In this document: piece after piece, positions 42,741 through 52,908 of the stretch
Layout of the letters: every line of letters starts with the position of its first letter
Position numbering within the stretch: the stretch's first letter is position 1
Source of the DNA: Thiodiazotropha sp040506705
GTDB taxonomy: Bacteria > Pseudomonadota > Gammaproteobacteria > Chromatiales > Chromatiaceae
Length of the DNA stretch: 64,000 bases
Reading direction: 5' to 3'
Assembly (NCBI GenBank): GCA_040506705.1
Contig: JBEVWG010000036.1
Coordinates: 124,001-188,000, forward strand
Position numbers and translations under genes: made by a program
Notes under the pieces: model-generated
The model's database searches: none
What the model was told of the DNA's origin: nothing
What the model saw: only the letters and a program-made list of their open reading frames with translations

Positions 42741-43825
42741 GAAGCTTTATCCTTGGCCTTGAAGAGGCCGATTACCCCTTTGGGGAGGAATATCGTCACC
42801 AGAACGAAGAGTGCGCCAAGGGCAAACAGCCAGACTTCCGGAAGTGCAGCAGTGAAATAGCTTTTTCCATAATTCACCATCAGAGCGCCGGCAGCGGCAC
42901 CGTAGAGGGTTGCCCGGCCACCCACCGCGACCCAGATAACAATCTCTATAGAGTTCAATGGTGAAAACTCACCAGGATTGATAATCCCTACCTGGGGAAC
43001 ATAGAGGGCACCGGCAATCCCAGCGAGCACAGCGGAAAAGGTGAACACTGCCAGTTTGATATGCTCTACCTTATAACCGGTAAAACGGGTTCTGTCCTCC
43101 GCATCCCGAATAGCTACTGAAACCCGACCCAGGCGTGAAGTGACAATCAGCCGGCAGGCGATGTAACCCAGGGCCAATGCCAAAGCGGACGTGACAAACA
43201 GGGCGATACGGGTTGTATCCTCCTGCAGGCTGAATCCGAGGATATCCTTGAAGTCAGTTAGTCCATTGTTTCCGCCAAATCCCATCTCATTGCGGAAAAA
43301 GGCGAGCATCAGTGCGTAGGTCAACGCTTGGGTGATAATGGAGAGATAGACACCGGTTACCCGTGATCGGAAAGCCAGCCAGCCGAAGACAAATGCCAAT
43401 ACTCCAGGTATTACCATTACCATCAACATTGCGAACCAGAACATGTCGAAACCATGCCAGAACCAGGGCAGACTGTCCCAGTTCAGAAAGACCATGAAGT
43501 CGGGTAATAACGGATCGCCATAGACACCCCGCTCACCGATCTGGCGCATCAGATACATGCCCATGGCATATCCACCCAGAGCGAAGAAAGCGCCATGTCC
43601 AAGACTGAGTATGCCCAGATAACCCCATACCAGATCCACTGCGACGGCAAGCAGAGCAAAAGCAAGGTATTTGCCCAGCAGGGTCACGGTATAGGTTGAG
43701 ATATGTATAGGATTGGTTGGCTCGGTGAGCAGGTTGAGGATCGGCACCACAATCGCAACCAACAGTAACAGGGCAAGAAATATCAGCCCACCGCGATCTG
43801 CCTTAAAGATGTTAAATAGAGCCAT
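42737..43825 (-). CDS. urtC: Urea ABC transporter permease UrtC
   Basis: The 362-residue inner-membrane permease has about ten helices and belongs to the LivM-type family. It contains YLGILSLGHGAFFALGGYAMGMYLM and the EAA-like coupling loop around RLIVTSRLGRVSVAIRDAEDRTRFTGY. It pairs with UrtB to form the urea channel. It follows urtB by 98 nt and overlaps urtD by 4 nt. Confidence 0.95.
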   Translation of the reverse strand: MALFNIFKADRGGLIFLALLLLVAIVVPILNLLTEPTNPIHISTYTVTLLGKYLAFALLAVAVDLVWGYLGILSLGHGAFFALGGYAMGMYLMRQIGERGVYGDPLLPDFMVFLNWDSLPWFWHGFDMFWFAMLMVMVIPGVLAFVFGWLAFRSRVTGVYLSIITQALTYALMLAFFRNEMGFGGNNGLTDFKDILGFSLQEDTTRIALFVTSALALALGYIACRLIVTSRLGRVSVAIRDAEDRTRFTGYKVEHIKLAVFTFSAVLAGIAGALYVPQVGIINPGEFSPLNSIEIVIWVAVGGRATLYGAAAGALMVNYGKSYFTAALPEVWLFALGALFVLVTIFLPKGVIGLFKAKDKAS

Positions 43826-43923
43826 GATTTAACCTGGAATCCGTAATTCTTGTAGCCTTATTGGGTTCACCCAACGGGTGAGGATGAGATTCATTAATTG
43901 ATCCAGCATTTCATTACCTTAAG

Positions 43924-45543
43924 TTAACTCTCCGCTGCCCGGCCCTTCTGAGGAAAGAGTCCCTTTGGCCTTTTTTGTATAAACAGGATGATGAATACCA
44001 GTACCAGGATTTTTGCCAGCACGGCACCTGACCAAGGCTCAATAAACTTATTGGCAACACCTAACGACATGCCGCTGACCAGTGTTCCCCATAGATTTCC
44101 AACACCACCAAACACCACCACCATGAAGCTGTCGATAATGTAGGACTGCCCCAGGTTGGGCCCCACGTTGGTCAATTGACTCAGTGCTACACCGGCAATA
44201 CCGGCTACTCCTGAGCCGAGGCCAAAAGTCATCGCGTCGACCCATTCAGAACGTACTCCCATGGCTCTCGCCATGGCACGGTTTTGTGATACAGCTCTGA
44301 CCTGTAAGCCGAGCGCAGTCTTTTTCAAAACAAAAAACAGTGCGGCAAAGACCAGCAGACAGAAGACAATGATATAGAGCCGGTTCAAGGTAAGAGAGAG
44401 GGCGGAGTTGATCTCCCAGGCACCACTCATCCAGGAGGGGGTTTCAACGGAACGGTTTAGTGGAGAGAAGATCGAGCGAACAGTCTGCTGCAGGATCAGG
44501 CTGATGCCAAAGGTTGCCAGCAGCGTCTCCAGGGAGCGGCCATAAAGAAAGCGGATCACCCCTCTCTCAATAGCAATTCCAACCAGGCCAGAGACCAGAA
44601 AAGCGGTAGGTATGGCAATAAGTGTTGCTGCGCCGATACTGTCAGGCATTAAGAGTTGAATCACATAGGTGGTATAAGCCCCAATCATTATCAGCTCGCC
44701 ATGGGCCATGTTGATCACCCCCATGACACCAAAAGTGATAGCCAGTCCAATTGCCGCTAACACCAGCACAGAACCGAGACTGAGTCCGAAAAAGAGGTTT
44801 TCGATAACACTGTAGAACTGAAGTTTGGCATCGATACTGTCCAGTGCCAGCTTAATACTGCTGGTCAGTGCTTCATCCTCGGTCTGTTGCTGGAGACGAT
44901 TCAATGCATTACGCACCGAAGGATGAATATTGCCACTGAGAAAGTCGATAGCTTCGTTGCGCTGTTGAGGGTTACCTTCAGTAAGATCTGAGAGGGCGAT
45001 AATAATGGACATCGCTTCGCGGATATCAGCATCCTGCTCCTCTTTCAGCAGTGGGCGCACGAACTCTGCCTTTTGGATATCAGCCTGATCCAGGATCTGT
45101 TTAACAGCGGCAAGACGCTTCTCTCTATCCGGGCTCTTCAGATCGAAACTTGCCAGCGCACCACGGATCTTTGTGCGCATTCTGTTATTTACGGAGATTT
45201 TCTTAATGGCGCGTTTTTTAACCTTGCCAAGGGGCTCCTCTGTGACAGCATGTTGAATGAGATACTCTTTTCCCTGTTTTTCTGCGATGACTATCTGCTG
45301 GTCTTTTTTCAGCTTATAGAGACGACGTTCCAACAGCGCTTTTAGAATGACCTGAGCCTGAGGTTCTGCAGAACCAGCCAGCAGATCTATGGCCTGATAC
45401 TTTTGTTCAAACCGCTTGGTTTTCAGCAGTTCAACTGCTTGTTCTATGTTCTGATCCGGCGTCATGCCATAAATAGGCGCAGCGGGGATCAGAATCAGGG
45501 CCAGCAGTATGAGTAACCTTTTAAATTTACGGGAGATGGTCAT
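43924..45543 (-). CDS. urtB: Urea ABC transporter permease UrtB
   Basis: The 539-residue LivH-like permease has the long N-terminal periplasmic domain seen in UrtB. A signal-type segment (LLILLALILIPAAPIYG) is followed by about 220 helical residues resembling HEAT-like repeats (VEQAVELLKTKRF, DREKRLAAVKQIL). The permease domain covers about residues 245-539 with AHGELIMIGAYTTYV and the coupling loop ALGLQVRAVSQNRAMARAMGV. No strong ribosome site precedes the ATG. A 263-bp gap containing a dispersed repeat separates it from urtA. Confidence 0.94.
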   Translation of the reverse strand: MTISRKFKRLLILLALILIPAAPIYGMTPDQNIEQAVELLKTKRFEQKYQAIDLLAGSAEPQAQVILKALLERRLYKLKKDQQIVIAEKQGKEYLIQHAVTEEPLGKVKKRAIKKISVNNRMRTKIRGALASFDLKSPDREKRLAAVKQILDQADIQKAEFVRPLLKEEQDADIREAMSIIIALSDLTEGNPQQRNEAIDFLSGNIHPSVRNALNRLQQQTEDEALTSSIKLALDSIDAKLQFYSVIENLFFGLSLGSVLVLAAIGLAITFGVMGVINMAHGELIMIGAYTTYVIQLLMPDSIGAATLIAIPTAFLVSGLVGIAIERGVIRFLYGRSLETLLATFGISLILQQTVRSIFSPLNRSVETPSWMSGAWEINSALSLTLNRLYIIVFCLLVFAALFFVLKKTALGLQVRAVSQNRAMARAMGVRSEWVDAMTFGLGSGVAGIAGVALSQLTNVGPNLGQSYIIDSFMVVVFGGVGNLWGTLVSGMSLGVANKFIEPWSGAVLAKILVLVFIILFIQKRPKGLFPQKGRAAES

Positions 45544-45616
45544 GGTTTTTCTGTCAGTTGTATAAATATTGTCTAATTCATGTCGATAACAATAAATATT
45601 AGGAGTGTCCTGGACA

Positions 45617-45639
45617 CAGGGTGCTGCCCTGACGCATCA
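45617..45639 (+). repeat. Dispersed GTAGGGTG-type repeat between urtB and urtA
   Basis: CAGGGTGCTGCCCTGACGCA followed by TCA aligns with the 32031 element over its length, with a few substitutions. A GTGTCC-T-GGACAC palindrome (45605-45617) is immediately beside it. It could form an RNA hairpin that trims urtB expression relative to urtA. Confidence 0.55.
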
Positions 45640-45806
45640 GGCTGGCTTAAAAAAATGGAACAGAGTTTCCCGACGGCCTATATCTTCAATCGGATAGATT
45701 GGTGCGGCTGAGCCATGCCTTACGATATAACTCAACCGATTGGGTTAATCAGCTCCCTCCCTGGAGCCGAGATATAGAGTCCAATCCAGTGATTAATCCC
45801 TGAAAG

Positions 45807-47108
45807 TTATTCGTAGTTCTGACCCGAACACTTGCTGCTCTTGACGTTATAGTTACCGCAAGAGAGAGGCGCTCTCCAGTCGGAGATAATATCCTTTGAA
45901 CCGGGCAAGAAGTCTGACCAGGCATCACCGGCCACCAGACCGGATGTCTCCCAGACGACCTCAAACTGGCCATCTCCCTGAATCTCACCAATCAGCACGG
46001 GTTTGGTAACGTGGTGATTAGGCATCATTGCAGATAGCCCACCTGTCAGGTTTGGAACTGAGACGCCGATGATCGCTTCCTGCACAGCGTCGGAATCGGT
46101 AGTGCCCGCCTTTTCGACCGCTTTTACCCACATATTGAAACCGATGTAGTGGGCTTCCATAGGATCGTTGGTGACACGCTTGTCATCCTTGATGAAAGCT
46201 TTCCAGGCACTAATGAATTCGTCGTTGGCTTCACTGTCCACACTCATGAAATAGTTCCAGGCAGCGAGGTGACCGACGAGTGGTTTTGTATCGATGCCGG
46301 AGAGTTCCTCTTCACCAACTGAGAATGCGACGACAGGAATATCTTCTGCAGAGAGGCCCTGATTACCAAGTTCCTTATAGAAAGGAACATTGGCATCACC
46401 GTTGATGGTTGAGACTACAGCAGTCTTCACACCGGTTGAGCCGAATTTCTTGATATCGGAGACAATAGACTGCCAATCAGAGTGACCAAAGGGGGTGTAA
46501 TTGATCATTATATCCTTATCGGCAACACCCTTGGCTTTCAGATAGGCCTCAAGAATCTTGTTGGTGGTACGTGGATAGACATAATCGGTGCCTGCCAATA
46601 CCCAACGCTTTACCTCAATTTCATTCATCAGGTAGTCAACAGCAGGTATTGCCTGCTGGTTTGGTGCGGCACCTGTGTAGAAGACATTCTTGGATGACTC
46701 TTCACCTTCATATTGAACCGGATAGAAGAGCAGTCCATTCAACTCCTCGACAACTGGAAGTACCGATTTTCTGGACACCGAGGTCCAGTTACCGAAGATG
46801 GCAGAGACTTTATGTTTACTCAGTAATTCGCGGGCTTTTTCAGCGAATAATGGCCAGTTGGAAGCCGGGTCGACTACCACAGGCTCCAATTTTTTGCCTA
46901 GCACACCGCCCTTCGCATTCTGCTCTTTGATCAGCATCAGCATGGTGTCTTTCAGTGTGGTTTCACTGATGGCCATGGTGCCAGAGAGTGAATGCAGAAT
47001 ACCAACCTTGATGGTATCGGATGCCTGCGCGAGTGAGGTGAAAGAGAGTGCAAGACCTGTAGCTGTGCCAAGAACTAAATTTTTTAATTTATGTTTCGAT
47101 ATGCTCAT
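45807..47108 (-). CDS. urtA: Urea ABC transporter substrate-binding protein UrtA
   Basis: The 433-residue periplasmic urea-binding protein has a signal peptide (LVLGTATGLALSFTSLAQA). The body begins SDTIKVGILHSLSGTMAISETTLKD and contains WTSVSRKSVLPVVEELNGLLFYPVQYEGEESS and TDYVYPRTTNKILEAYL, hallmark UrtA segments. It leads the leftward operon, and its promoter region has a sigma-54 element at 47162-47177. The usual high expression of the binding protein over the permeases fits the gap and hairpin before urtB. Confidence 0.97.
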   Translation of the reverse strand: MSISKHKLKNLVLGTATGLALSFTSLAQASDTIKVGILHSLSGTMAISETTLKDTMLMLIKEQNAKGGVLGKKLEPVVVDPASNWPLFAEKARELLSKHKVSAIFGNWTSVSRKSVLPVVEELNGLLFYPVQYEGEESSKNVFYTGAAPNQQAIPAVDYLMNEIEVKRWVLAGTDYVYPRTTNKILEAYLKAKGVADKDIMINYTPFGHSDWQSIVSDIKKFGSTGVKTAVVSTINGDANVPFYKELGNQGLSAEDIPVVAFSVGEEELSGIDTKPLVGHLAAWNYFMSVDSEANDEFISAWKAFIKDDKRVTNDPMEAHYIGFNMWVKAVEKAGTTDSDAVQEAIIGVSVPNLTGGLSAMMPNHHVTKPVLIGEIQGDGQFEVVWETSGLVAGDAWSDFLPGSKDIISDWRAPLSCGNYNVKSSKCSGQNYE

Positions 47109-47161
47109 CTGTTATTCGTCCTATTTCGTTAGAGTCAACGTTTTGGTCTGAAGAGGGATAG

Positions 47162-47177
47162 GGCATGTACTGTGCCA
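47162..47177 (-). promoter_or_regulatory. Sigma-54 promoter of urtA
   Basis: On the minus strand TGGCACAGTACATGCC has a perfect TGGCAC -24 element and GC at -12, with the obligatory GG-N10-GC spacing. Transcription would start near 47152, giving a leader of about 44 nt before urtA. Confidence 0.7.
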
Positions 47178-47240
47178 ACTATTTATTCTTTTCTAAAAAC
47201 AGATGGTTAACGCTTGAAGGCATAGTTTATAGATTTGGCG

Positions 47241-47257
47241 CGCACAGTTTTGGCGCT
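47241..47257. promoter_or_regulatory. NtrC-like site upstream of the urtA promoter
   Basis: CGCACAGTTTTGGCGCT keeps the GCAC-N7-GNGC core of NtrC sites (TGCAC...GGTGCA) but matches the consensus only partly. It lies 64-80 bp upstream of the sigma-54 element, a usual enhancer distance. Confidence 0.35.
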
Positions 47258-47485
47258 TAATGAGTGCTGTTCTATATCTCTCTGCTCCAAGGTAGTGCGA
47301 GGCGGTAAATAGTGAAGCACCAGAAAGATGCATGGCGTTGTTCCGAATCTTTTTAATGTTCCGTTTAAGTTACGGCTCTCCTGCTAAGTTAAAGCCCCTA
47401 TTCCTTGATGGGAGGGGGTTGTCCTCTGAGCCTGGATAAATGATCCGGTCTAGACTTTAGGTAAAAGCAGTTTGAGGAGCTGAAG

Positions 47486-50371
47486 GTGGATAGATCATTT
47501 GAAGATAAAATTCAAAGGGTTGGCCGTCAGATGTGGCAGGAGCGGGAGGCGAGGGGAGCATCCAGCCGAACAGGTTGGATCGATAGATTGCTGGCACAAC
47601 TGGTAGCCGATAATCATTTTCGTACACAGGCACTTAGATTTATAGATGCAGTGCCCATGCTGACCGATGACAAAATCCTGATCGATCATTTCAAAGCGTA
47701 CTTTAGTGAGGTTGATAGCCGAGGTTTACCTTCATTGGTCAACTGGGGAATCCGGCGTATATCGGTAAACAGTATGCCAAAACTTGTGGCGCCTGTTATC
47801 AGGAGTGCAGTTAAAGGTGTCGCACATCGATTTATCGGTGGTAATAATGCGACTGAGATTTTGCACTCCATAGGCAGGTTACAAAACAGGGGGGTTTACA
47901 CCAGCCTTGACCTCCTTGGCGAAGCCACAGTAAGTGAAAGAGAGGCGTATCACTATCAGAATGCCTACCTCGATCAGATCAAACAAATCTCCTCATCAGG
48001 GATCAAGGGTCTAAACCTATCGATAAAAGTCACATCCCTCTACTCTCAAATAGCGCCCGTCGACACAGATGGTGCCATAGAAATTTTAATGGCAAGGTTA
48101 AGACCGATATGTGATGCGGCAAAGGATGCTGAACTGACCCTTTGTCTCGATATGGAGCAGTACGACTTCAAAGATATCATTCTCAGACTCTTCAAAAGGG
48201 TTGCGATGGAGCCTGCCTATCGGGAGTGGCAGGGTTTGGGGGTAGTGCTTCAGGCTTACCTTAAAGAGAGTGATCAGGATTTAAATGATCTTATTGAGTG
48301 GGTTGAGAAACGGGGGGTAGCCGTTTCAGTTCGACTGGTGCGAGGCGCCTACTGGGATATGGAGACTGTTATAGCCAGACAGCAGGGGTGGCCCATACCG
48401 GTGTGGCAAACCAAGGGTGAAACCGATGCCTGTTATGAGCGGTGCTTAAAGCGGCTGTTTGAGTCAGCCCTGATCTATCCAGCTATTGCTACTCACAATA
48501 TACGTAGCCTGGCCTGTGCCATAGTGTTTGCTAACCACAATCAGCGTGCTCAGGATAGTTATGAGTTTCAAATGTTGTATGGCATGTCTGCTGAGCTGGA
48601 AACTCTGATTACAGATCGCGGATTGAAGTTAAGACTCTATATGCCATTTGGGGAGATGTTGCCTGGCATTGCCTATTTGGTGAGACGTTTACTTGAAAAT
48701 ACCTCGGATCAATCCATATTGCCGGTACTGGCCAAAGCCGATGTTGAGCAGATGTTAGCGCCGCCGGTGGTAGAGGCGTGTGAGTCGGATGGTATTGAAT
48801 TAGAGTTTTTAAACCATCCATTACATAGATTTACTCAACAGTCAGAGCGAGAAAATTTCACGCTTGCTCTGGAACGTGTTGAGCAGAATATGGGCAACAC
48901 TTATCCACTCTTAGTGGCAGGGCACCTGGCCATAGAGGAGAGATATCTTGAATCCACCAACCCTGCGAATCCAAGTGAAGTGATTGGACAAGTGGTTAGA
49001 GCTGGGGAAGATGATGCAGAAGCGGTATTGAGAGAGGCAGTTGAAGCACAGCCAGCATGGGGTGCCCGTACTTTCCAGGAAAGAGCAGAACTATTGCAAC
49101 GTGCGGCAAATCGACTGGTTGAAGAGCAGGAGATATTTGCAGCCTGGGAAGTAAAAGAGGCAGGAAAGGGGTGGCAGGAAGCAAATGCGGATGTTGCTGA
49201 AGCGATAGACTTTCTCCGCTACTACGCACAATGTGCTGTGAAGTTCGACAACATCATTCAGCCTCATCTCCCAGGTGAATTAAACCGGTTGGAATATATG
49301 CCCCTGGGTGTTGGTGTGGTATTGCCGCCCTGGAATTTTCCTCTGGCGATACCTGTCGGTATGGTCGCTGCTGCCATTGTTTGTGGCAACAGCGTTGTCT
49401 TGAAACCATCCTCTGAGACTCCGGTGGTTATCTGGTATTTTTGTAAACTATTGCAAGAAGCAGGCTTGCCTGACGGAATAGTAAACTATCTTCCTGGTAG
49501 TGGCGCAGTATTAGGCGAAGCTTTGGTGCGTGATCCACGAACACAATTTGTCGCATTTACAGGATCCAAGGAGGTTGGTCTTCATCTACTGAATGTGGTG
49601 ACAGAACTATCTGAATCCCAGCGCCAGATCAAAAAAGTGATTGCTGAAATGGGGGGTAAAAATGCCATCATCATTGATCAGGATGCAGACTTGGATGAGG
49701 CTGTGAATGGTGTTCTTGAATCTGCATTTGGTTATCAGGGGCAGAAGTGTAGTGCCTGCTCACGGGTGATTTGCGTAGAAGAGATATATGAACGGTTTAC
49801 AGCCAGGTTGATTGATGCAGTTGCAAGTTTAAAGATAGGGGATCCATCAAAGCCGCAAAATAGATTAGGGCCGCTCATCTCTGCTGCTTCAAAAGAGCGA
49901 ATAGAGCGTTTCGTCAGTGAGTGTGAACGCTCTTCAACGCTTATTGCGAAAGGCGATCTGCCATCTGAGTTGCATGGCCACTATATACCACCGATGATCT
50001 TTAAAGATGTAACGCAGGATTCGCCGCTCGCGCAACAAGAGATCTTTGGCCCTGTGTTGGTGTTAATGAAAGCTAAGGACTTTATGGAGGCGATAGATAT
50101 TGCCAATGATACGGCCTACGCCCTGACTGGTGGTGTCTACAGTCGCTCTCCAGGGAATCTAAATCGTGCTAAACAAAAGTTTGCTGTAGGTAACCTTTAT
50201 ATAAACAGAAAAATTACAAGAGCTAACGTCTACCGGCAACCATTTGGAGGTTTCAAGCTAAGTGGAACAGGATTCAAAGCAGGCGGTCCTGATTATTTAC
50301 TGCAATTCCTTCAAGCAAAAAATGTTACGGAAAATACGTTACGTAAAGGGTTTTCACCTGATCTGGAGTGA
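47486..50371 (+). CDS. putA: Bifunctional proline dehydrogenase / glutamate-semialdehyde dehydrogenase (minimal PutA)
   Basis: The 961-residue flavoenzyme oxidises proline to glutamate in two steps. Residues about 90-450 form the FAD proline dehydrogenase barrel, with VRLVRGAYWDMETVIAR and KLRLYMPFGE. Residues about 500-961 form the aldehyde dehydrogenase, with PPWNFPLAIP, the NAD/Glu segment AEMGGKNAI and catalytic Cys755 in GQKCSACSR. It lacks the ribbon-helix-helix DNA-binding domain of enteric PutA and is short, so it belongs to the minimal type A class. The start is GTG 47486, with GAGGAG 6 nt upstream. It is divergent from urtA. Confidence 0.96.
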   Translation: MDRSFEDKIQRVGRQMWQEREARGASSRTGWIDRLLAQLVADNHFRTQALRFIDAVPMLTDDKILIDHFKAYFSEVDSRGLPSLVNWGIRRISVNSMPKLVAPVIRSAVKGVAHRFIGGNNATEILHSIGRLQNRGVYTSLDLLGEATVSEREAYHYQNAYLDQIKQISSSGIKGLNLSIKVTSLYSQIAPVDTDGAIEILMARLRPICDAAKDAELTLCLDMEQYDFKDIILRLFKRVAMEPAYREWQGLGVVLQAYLKESDQDLNDLIEWVEKRGVAVSVRLVRGAYWDMETVIARQQGWPIPVWQTKGETDACYERCLKRLFESALIYPAIATHNIRSLACAIVFANHNQRAQDSYEFQMLYGMSAELETLITDRGLKLRLYMPFGEMLPGIAYLVRRLLENTSDQSILPVLAKADVEQMLAPPVVEACESDGIELEFLNHPLHRFTQQSERENFTLALERVEQNMGNTYPLLVAGHLAIEERYLESTNPANPSEVIGQVVRAGEDDAEAVLREAVEAQPAWGARTFQERAELLQRAANRLVEEQEIFAAWEVKEAGKGWQEANADVAEAIDFLRYYAQCAVKFDNIIQPHLPGELNRLEYMPLGVGVVLPPWNFPLAIPVGMVAAAIVCGNSVVLKPSSETPVVIWYFCKLLQEAGLPDGIVNYLPGSGAVLGEALVRDPRTQFVAFTGSKEVGLHLLNVVTELSESQRQIKKVIAEMGGKNAIIIDQDADLDEAVNGVLESAFGYQGQKCSACSRVICVEEIYERFTARLIDAVASLKIGDPSKPQNRLGPLISAASKERIERFVSECERSSTLIAKGDLPSELHGHYIPPMIFKDVTQDSPLAQQEIFGPVLVLMKAKDFMEAIDIANDTAYALTGGVYSRSPGNLNRAKQKFAVGNLYINRKITRANVYRQPFGGFKLSGTGFKAGGPDYLLQFLQAKNVTENTLRKGFSPDLE

Positions 50372-50468
50372 TTGTGTAACTATGTTATTGTCGGTATTAG
50401 TTTTTTGTTGAATGGTGTGTACAATATCATGGACTGATAGGAGAGTCTGACAGCAGACGAAATGGACT

Positions 50469-52838
50469 ATGAAATCAATTAAACAAGCGGTTCTTGATAA
50501 ACAGATAGACCTTCTTTTTTCCTACAGTGGTTCAGTAGTAGCACCAGGGATATTGGTCGGCTGTTTTGCATGGATCTACTACTCTTTTGTTATCGATAGC
50601 CTCTGGTTGATGCTATGGGGTTTTGCACTGCTGGGGCTGAATTTTTCCAGACTCCTTCTGCTACATAGTTTTAAAAAGATTAACAAGAACCAGGTAATAC
50701 TGGGTGTATGGTTACGCCGACATTTAATCACAACATTTTTTAGTGGACTGATCTGGGGGTTGTTGAGTCTCTCCTATGACCCTGCCTGGTCTACGGCTCA
50801 CCAAGTGATGCTGTTTATGTTACTGACCGGCCTTGCCGCTTTCAGTATTACTGCCTACGCCGCAGTTCTGGAAGTCTATGTGGTTTTCCTTATCCCACTC
50901 TTGCTGCCATTGGAAATAGAACTCTTTTCCAGGGGTGATTTATCGCTATCTATTCTTGGGGTGTTGCTGATGCTGTTTGCAATTGGCATGCTGTTTGTCG
51001 CACAAAAATTCTATAACCAGCAGATTGAAAGCATACATCTCTCGTTTGAACACAAGTTTTTACAAAATGAACTATCTTCTGGATCCCGGCACCTGGAGAG
51101 TGTTGAGCATGCTCTGAAGACTGCGGAACAGCAGTTTGGTAATGTACTTGAAACATCATTGGATGGTTTCTGGGAGTGGGATCTCGATAAAAACAGTTTT
51201 TATCTATCGCCTCGCTGGAAGGCACAGCTTGGCTATAAGGATAGTGAAATTGAGAATGAACTCGATTCCTGGAAAAGTCTGCTTCATCCAGAGGATCGGA
51301 CTAAACTGTTAAATAAATTGGATGAATATATCTTAAATGCGAGCAATAGCTGGGAAGAAGAGTTCAGATTGCGACATAAAGATGGTGGATATCGATCTAT
51401 TCTCTCTAGAGCGACGCCAACTAAGAACAGTGATGGGAAATTGATACGCCTCACAGGAGTCAATGTCGATGTAACAGAGCGTATAAAAGCTGAGAATAAG
51501 ATTAAGAAGCTTGCCTATTTTGATAGATTGACAAAACTTGCAAACCGAGTGCTTTTCAGTGACCGAATCTCTCATGCCATAACTCAAAGCAAATACGGTG
51601 GGCACCAGTTATGTGTTTTGTATTTAGATCTCGATCGCTTTAAAAATATCAATGACAGTTTTGGGCATCCCGCCGGTGATGAAGTATTGAAAATGATTGC
51701 CAAGCGCCTGCGAAAGGTAGTTAGAGAAGAGGATACTTTAGCGAGACTGGGAGGCGATGAATTTGCCGTATTGGTTGAAAATGTTCAACATCCACACAAT
51801 GTTGTACTTTTAGCGGCGAAAATACAGAGCTGTTTTGAAAGAAACTTTCTGGTACAAGAGAATGAGTTTTATATTAGTGCAAGTATAGGCATTTCAATGT
51901 ACCCCAATGATGGCGACGATGCCGCGACATTATTAAAAAATGCAGATGCAGCGATGTATAAGGCAAAAAATATTGAAAGAGGAGGCTTTCAATTTTATAC
52001 CCAGGAGTTAACAGAAAAAGCGCTTCAGCACTACACAATTGAATCTGGACTGCGCAGTGCATTAAATCAACAGCAATTTGAAGTTTTCTATCAACCAAAG
52101 ATTGAGCTGTTGAGTGGTCGGGTTACAGGAGTGGAAGCATTGGTTCGTTGGCGGCATCCGGAAAAAGGTATGATTTCGCCAGACGAGTTTATCGCGATTG
52201 CAGAGGAGTCTGGACAAATAAGAGGCATAGGTGAGTGGGTTCTATTCCAGGCCTGTAGGGATGCGCAACAATGGAGATCATTGGGTCTTGATTTTGGACG
52301 TGTTGCTGTGAATTTGTCAGGGGTTCAGGTTCAGAGTGACAGTCTCAGGGAGGTGGTTAAAAGAGTACTGTTAAAAACAGGCCTCAGCACCGAACTACTT
52401 GAGTTGGAAGTTACTGAAAATATATTGATGCGTGATACAGAAGATTCAGCAAGCAGTCTATCCGATTTGCGAGATATAGGCATCACTATTGCCATTGACG
52501 ATTTTGGTACAGGCTTTTCATCTTTAGCGCAATTGGCCGCCTTACCCGTCGATAAACTGAAAATAGATCGTAGTTTCATCACCAATGTTTGCAACGATAA
52601 ACAGAATGCAGAGATCTCCAGAACCATAATAGCACTCGGACGTACTCTGAATAAGACGGTTATTGCTGAGGGAATAGAAAACCCGGATCAGTTGCAGTTT
52701 TTGCAGAACGAAGGGTGTGATGAAGGACAGGGCTTTCTATTTGCCAGGCCTTTGGCAAATAATCAGTTCCTGGAATTTCTGGAAAAAAATGCAGACAATA
52801 TTAAGAATACACCAGAGTTCATGAGGCCGGTAAGTTAA
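50469..52838 (+). CDS. Membrane PAS-GGDEF-EAL protein (cyclic-di-GMP synthase/phosphodiesterase)
   Basis: The 789-residue protein has six or so N-terminal transmembrane helices (about residues 20-180) as a membrane sensor. A PAS domain follows (about 220-340, LETSLDGFWEWDLDKNSFYLSPRWKAQLGY...HPEDR). The GGDEF domain has an intact GGDEF motif at residues 428-432, and the EAL domain has EAL at 556-558, ENILMRDTED and IDDFGTGFSSL. Both catalytic motifs look complete, so either synthesis or breakdown of c-di-GMP, or both under control, is possible. No neighbours point to a specific process, although the YjfB-like gene is convergent. Confidence 0.93.
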   Translation: MKSIKQAVLDKQIDLLFSYSGSVVAPGILVGCFAWIYYSFVIDSLWLMLWGFALLGLNFSRLLLLHSFKKINKNQVILGVWLRRHLITTFFSGLIWGLLSLSYDPAWSTAHQVMLFMLLTGLAAFSITAYAAVLEVYVVFLIPLLLPLEIELFSRGDLSLSILGVLLMLFAIGMLFVAQKFYNQQIESIHLSFEHKFLQNELSSGSRHLESVEHALKTAEQQFGNVLETSLDGFWEWDLDKNSFYLSPRWKAQLGYKDSEIENELDSWKSLLHPEDRTKLLNKLDEYILNASNSWEEEFRLRHKDGGYRSILSRATPTKNSDGKLIRLTGVNVDVTERIKAENKIKKLAYFDRLTKLANRVLFSDRISHAITQSKYGGHQLCVLYLDLDRFKNINDSFGHPAGDEVLKMIAKRLRKVVREEDTLARLGGDEFAVLVENVQHPHNVVLLAAKIQSCFERNFLVQENEFYISASIGISMYPNDGDDAATLLKNADAAMYKAKNIERGGFQFYTQELTEKALQHYTIESGLRSALNQQQFEVFYQPKIELLSGRVTGVEALVRWRHPEKGMISPDEFIAIAEESGQIRGIGEWVLFQACRDAQQWRSLGLDFGRVAVNLSGVQVQSDSLREVVKRVLLKTGLSTELLELEVTENILMRDTEDSASSLSDLRDIGITIAIDDFGTGFSSLAQLAALPVDKLKIDRSFITNVCNDKQNAEISRTIIALGRTLNKTVIAEGIENPDQLQFLQNEGCDEGQGFLFARPLANNQFLEFLEKNADNIKNTPEFMRPVS

Positions 52839-52855
52839 ATGCTCATGAACTCTGG
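52812..52855 (+). terminator. Perfect hairpin over the end of the GGDEF-EAL gene
   Basis: CCAGAGTTCATGAG (52812-52825) and CTCATGAACTCTGG (52842-52855) are perfect 14-bp arms around a 16-nt loop that contains the stop codon. There is no U-run. It may end both this gene and the convergent YjfB-like gene, or stabilise the mRNA. Confidence 0.55.
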
Positions 52856-52908
52856 ATATGATCTGATAATGATAGATTCGATTATTTACAGGAAGTGACA
52901 GGGATGCA

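Larger units (their letters stand above)
47109..47485. other. Divergent control region of urtA and putA
   Basis: This 377-bp gap has no gene. It carries the sigma-54 promoter of urtA and a possible NtrC site, listed separately. GAGGAG before the GTG of putA is at 47474-47479. Confidence 0.7.
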
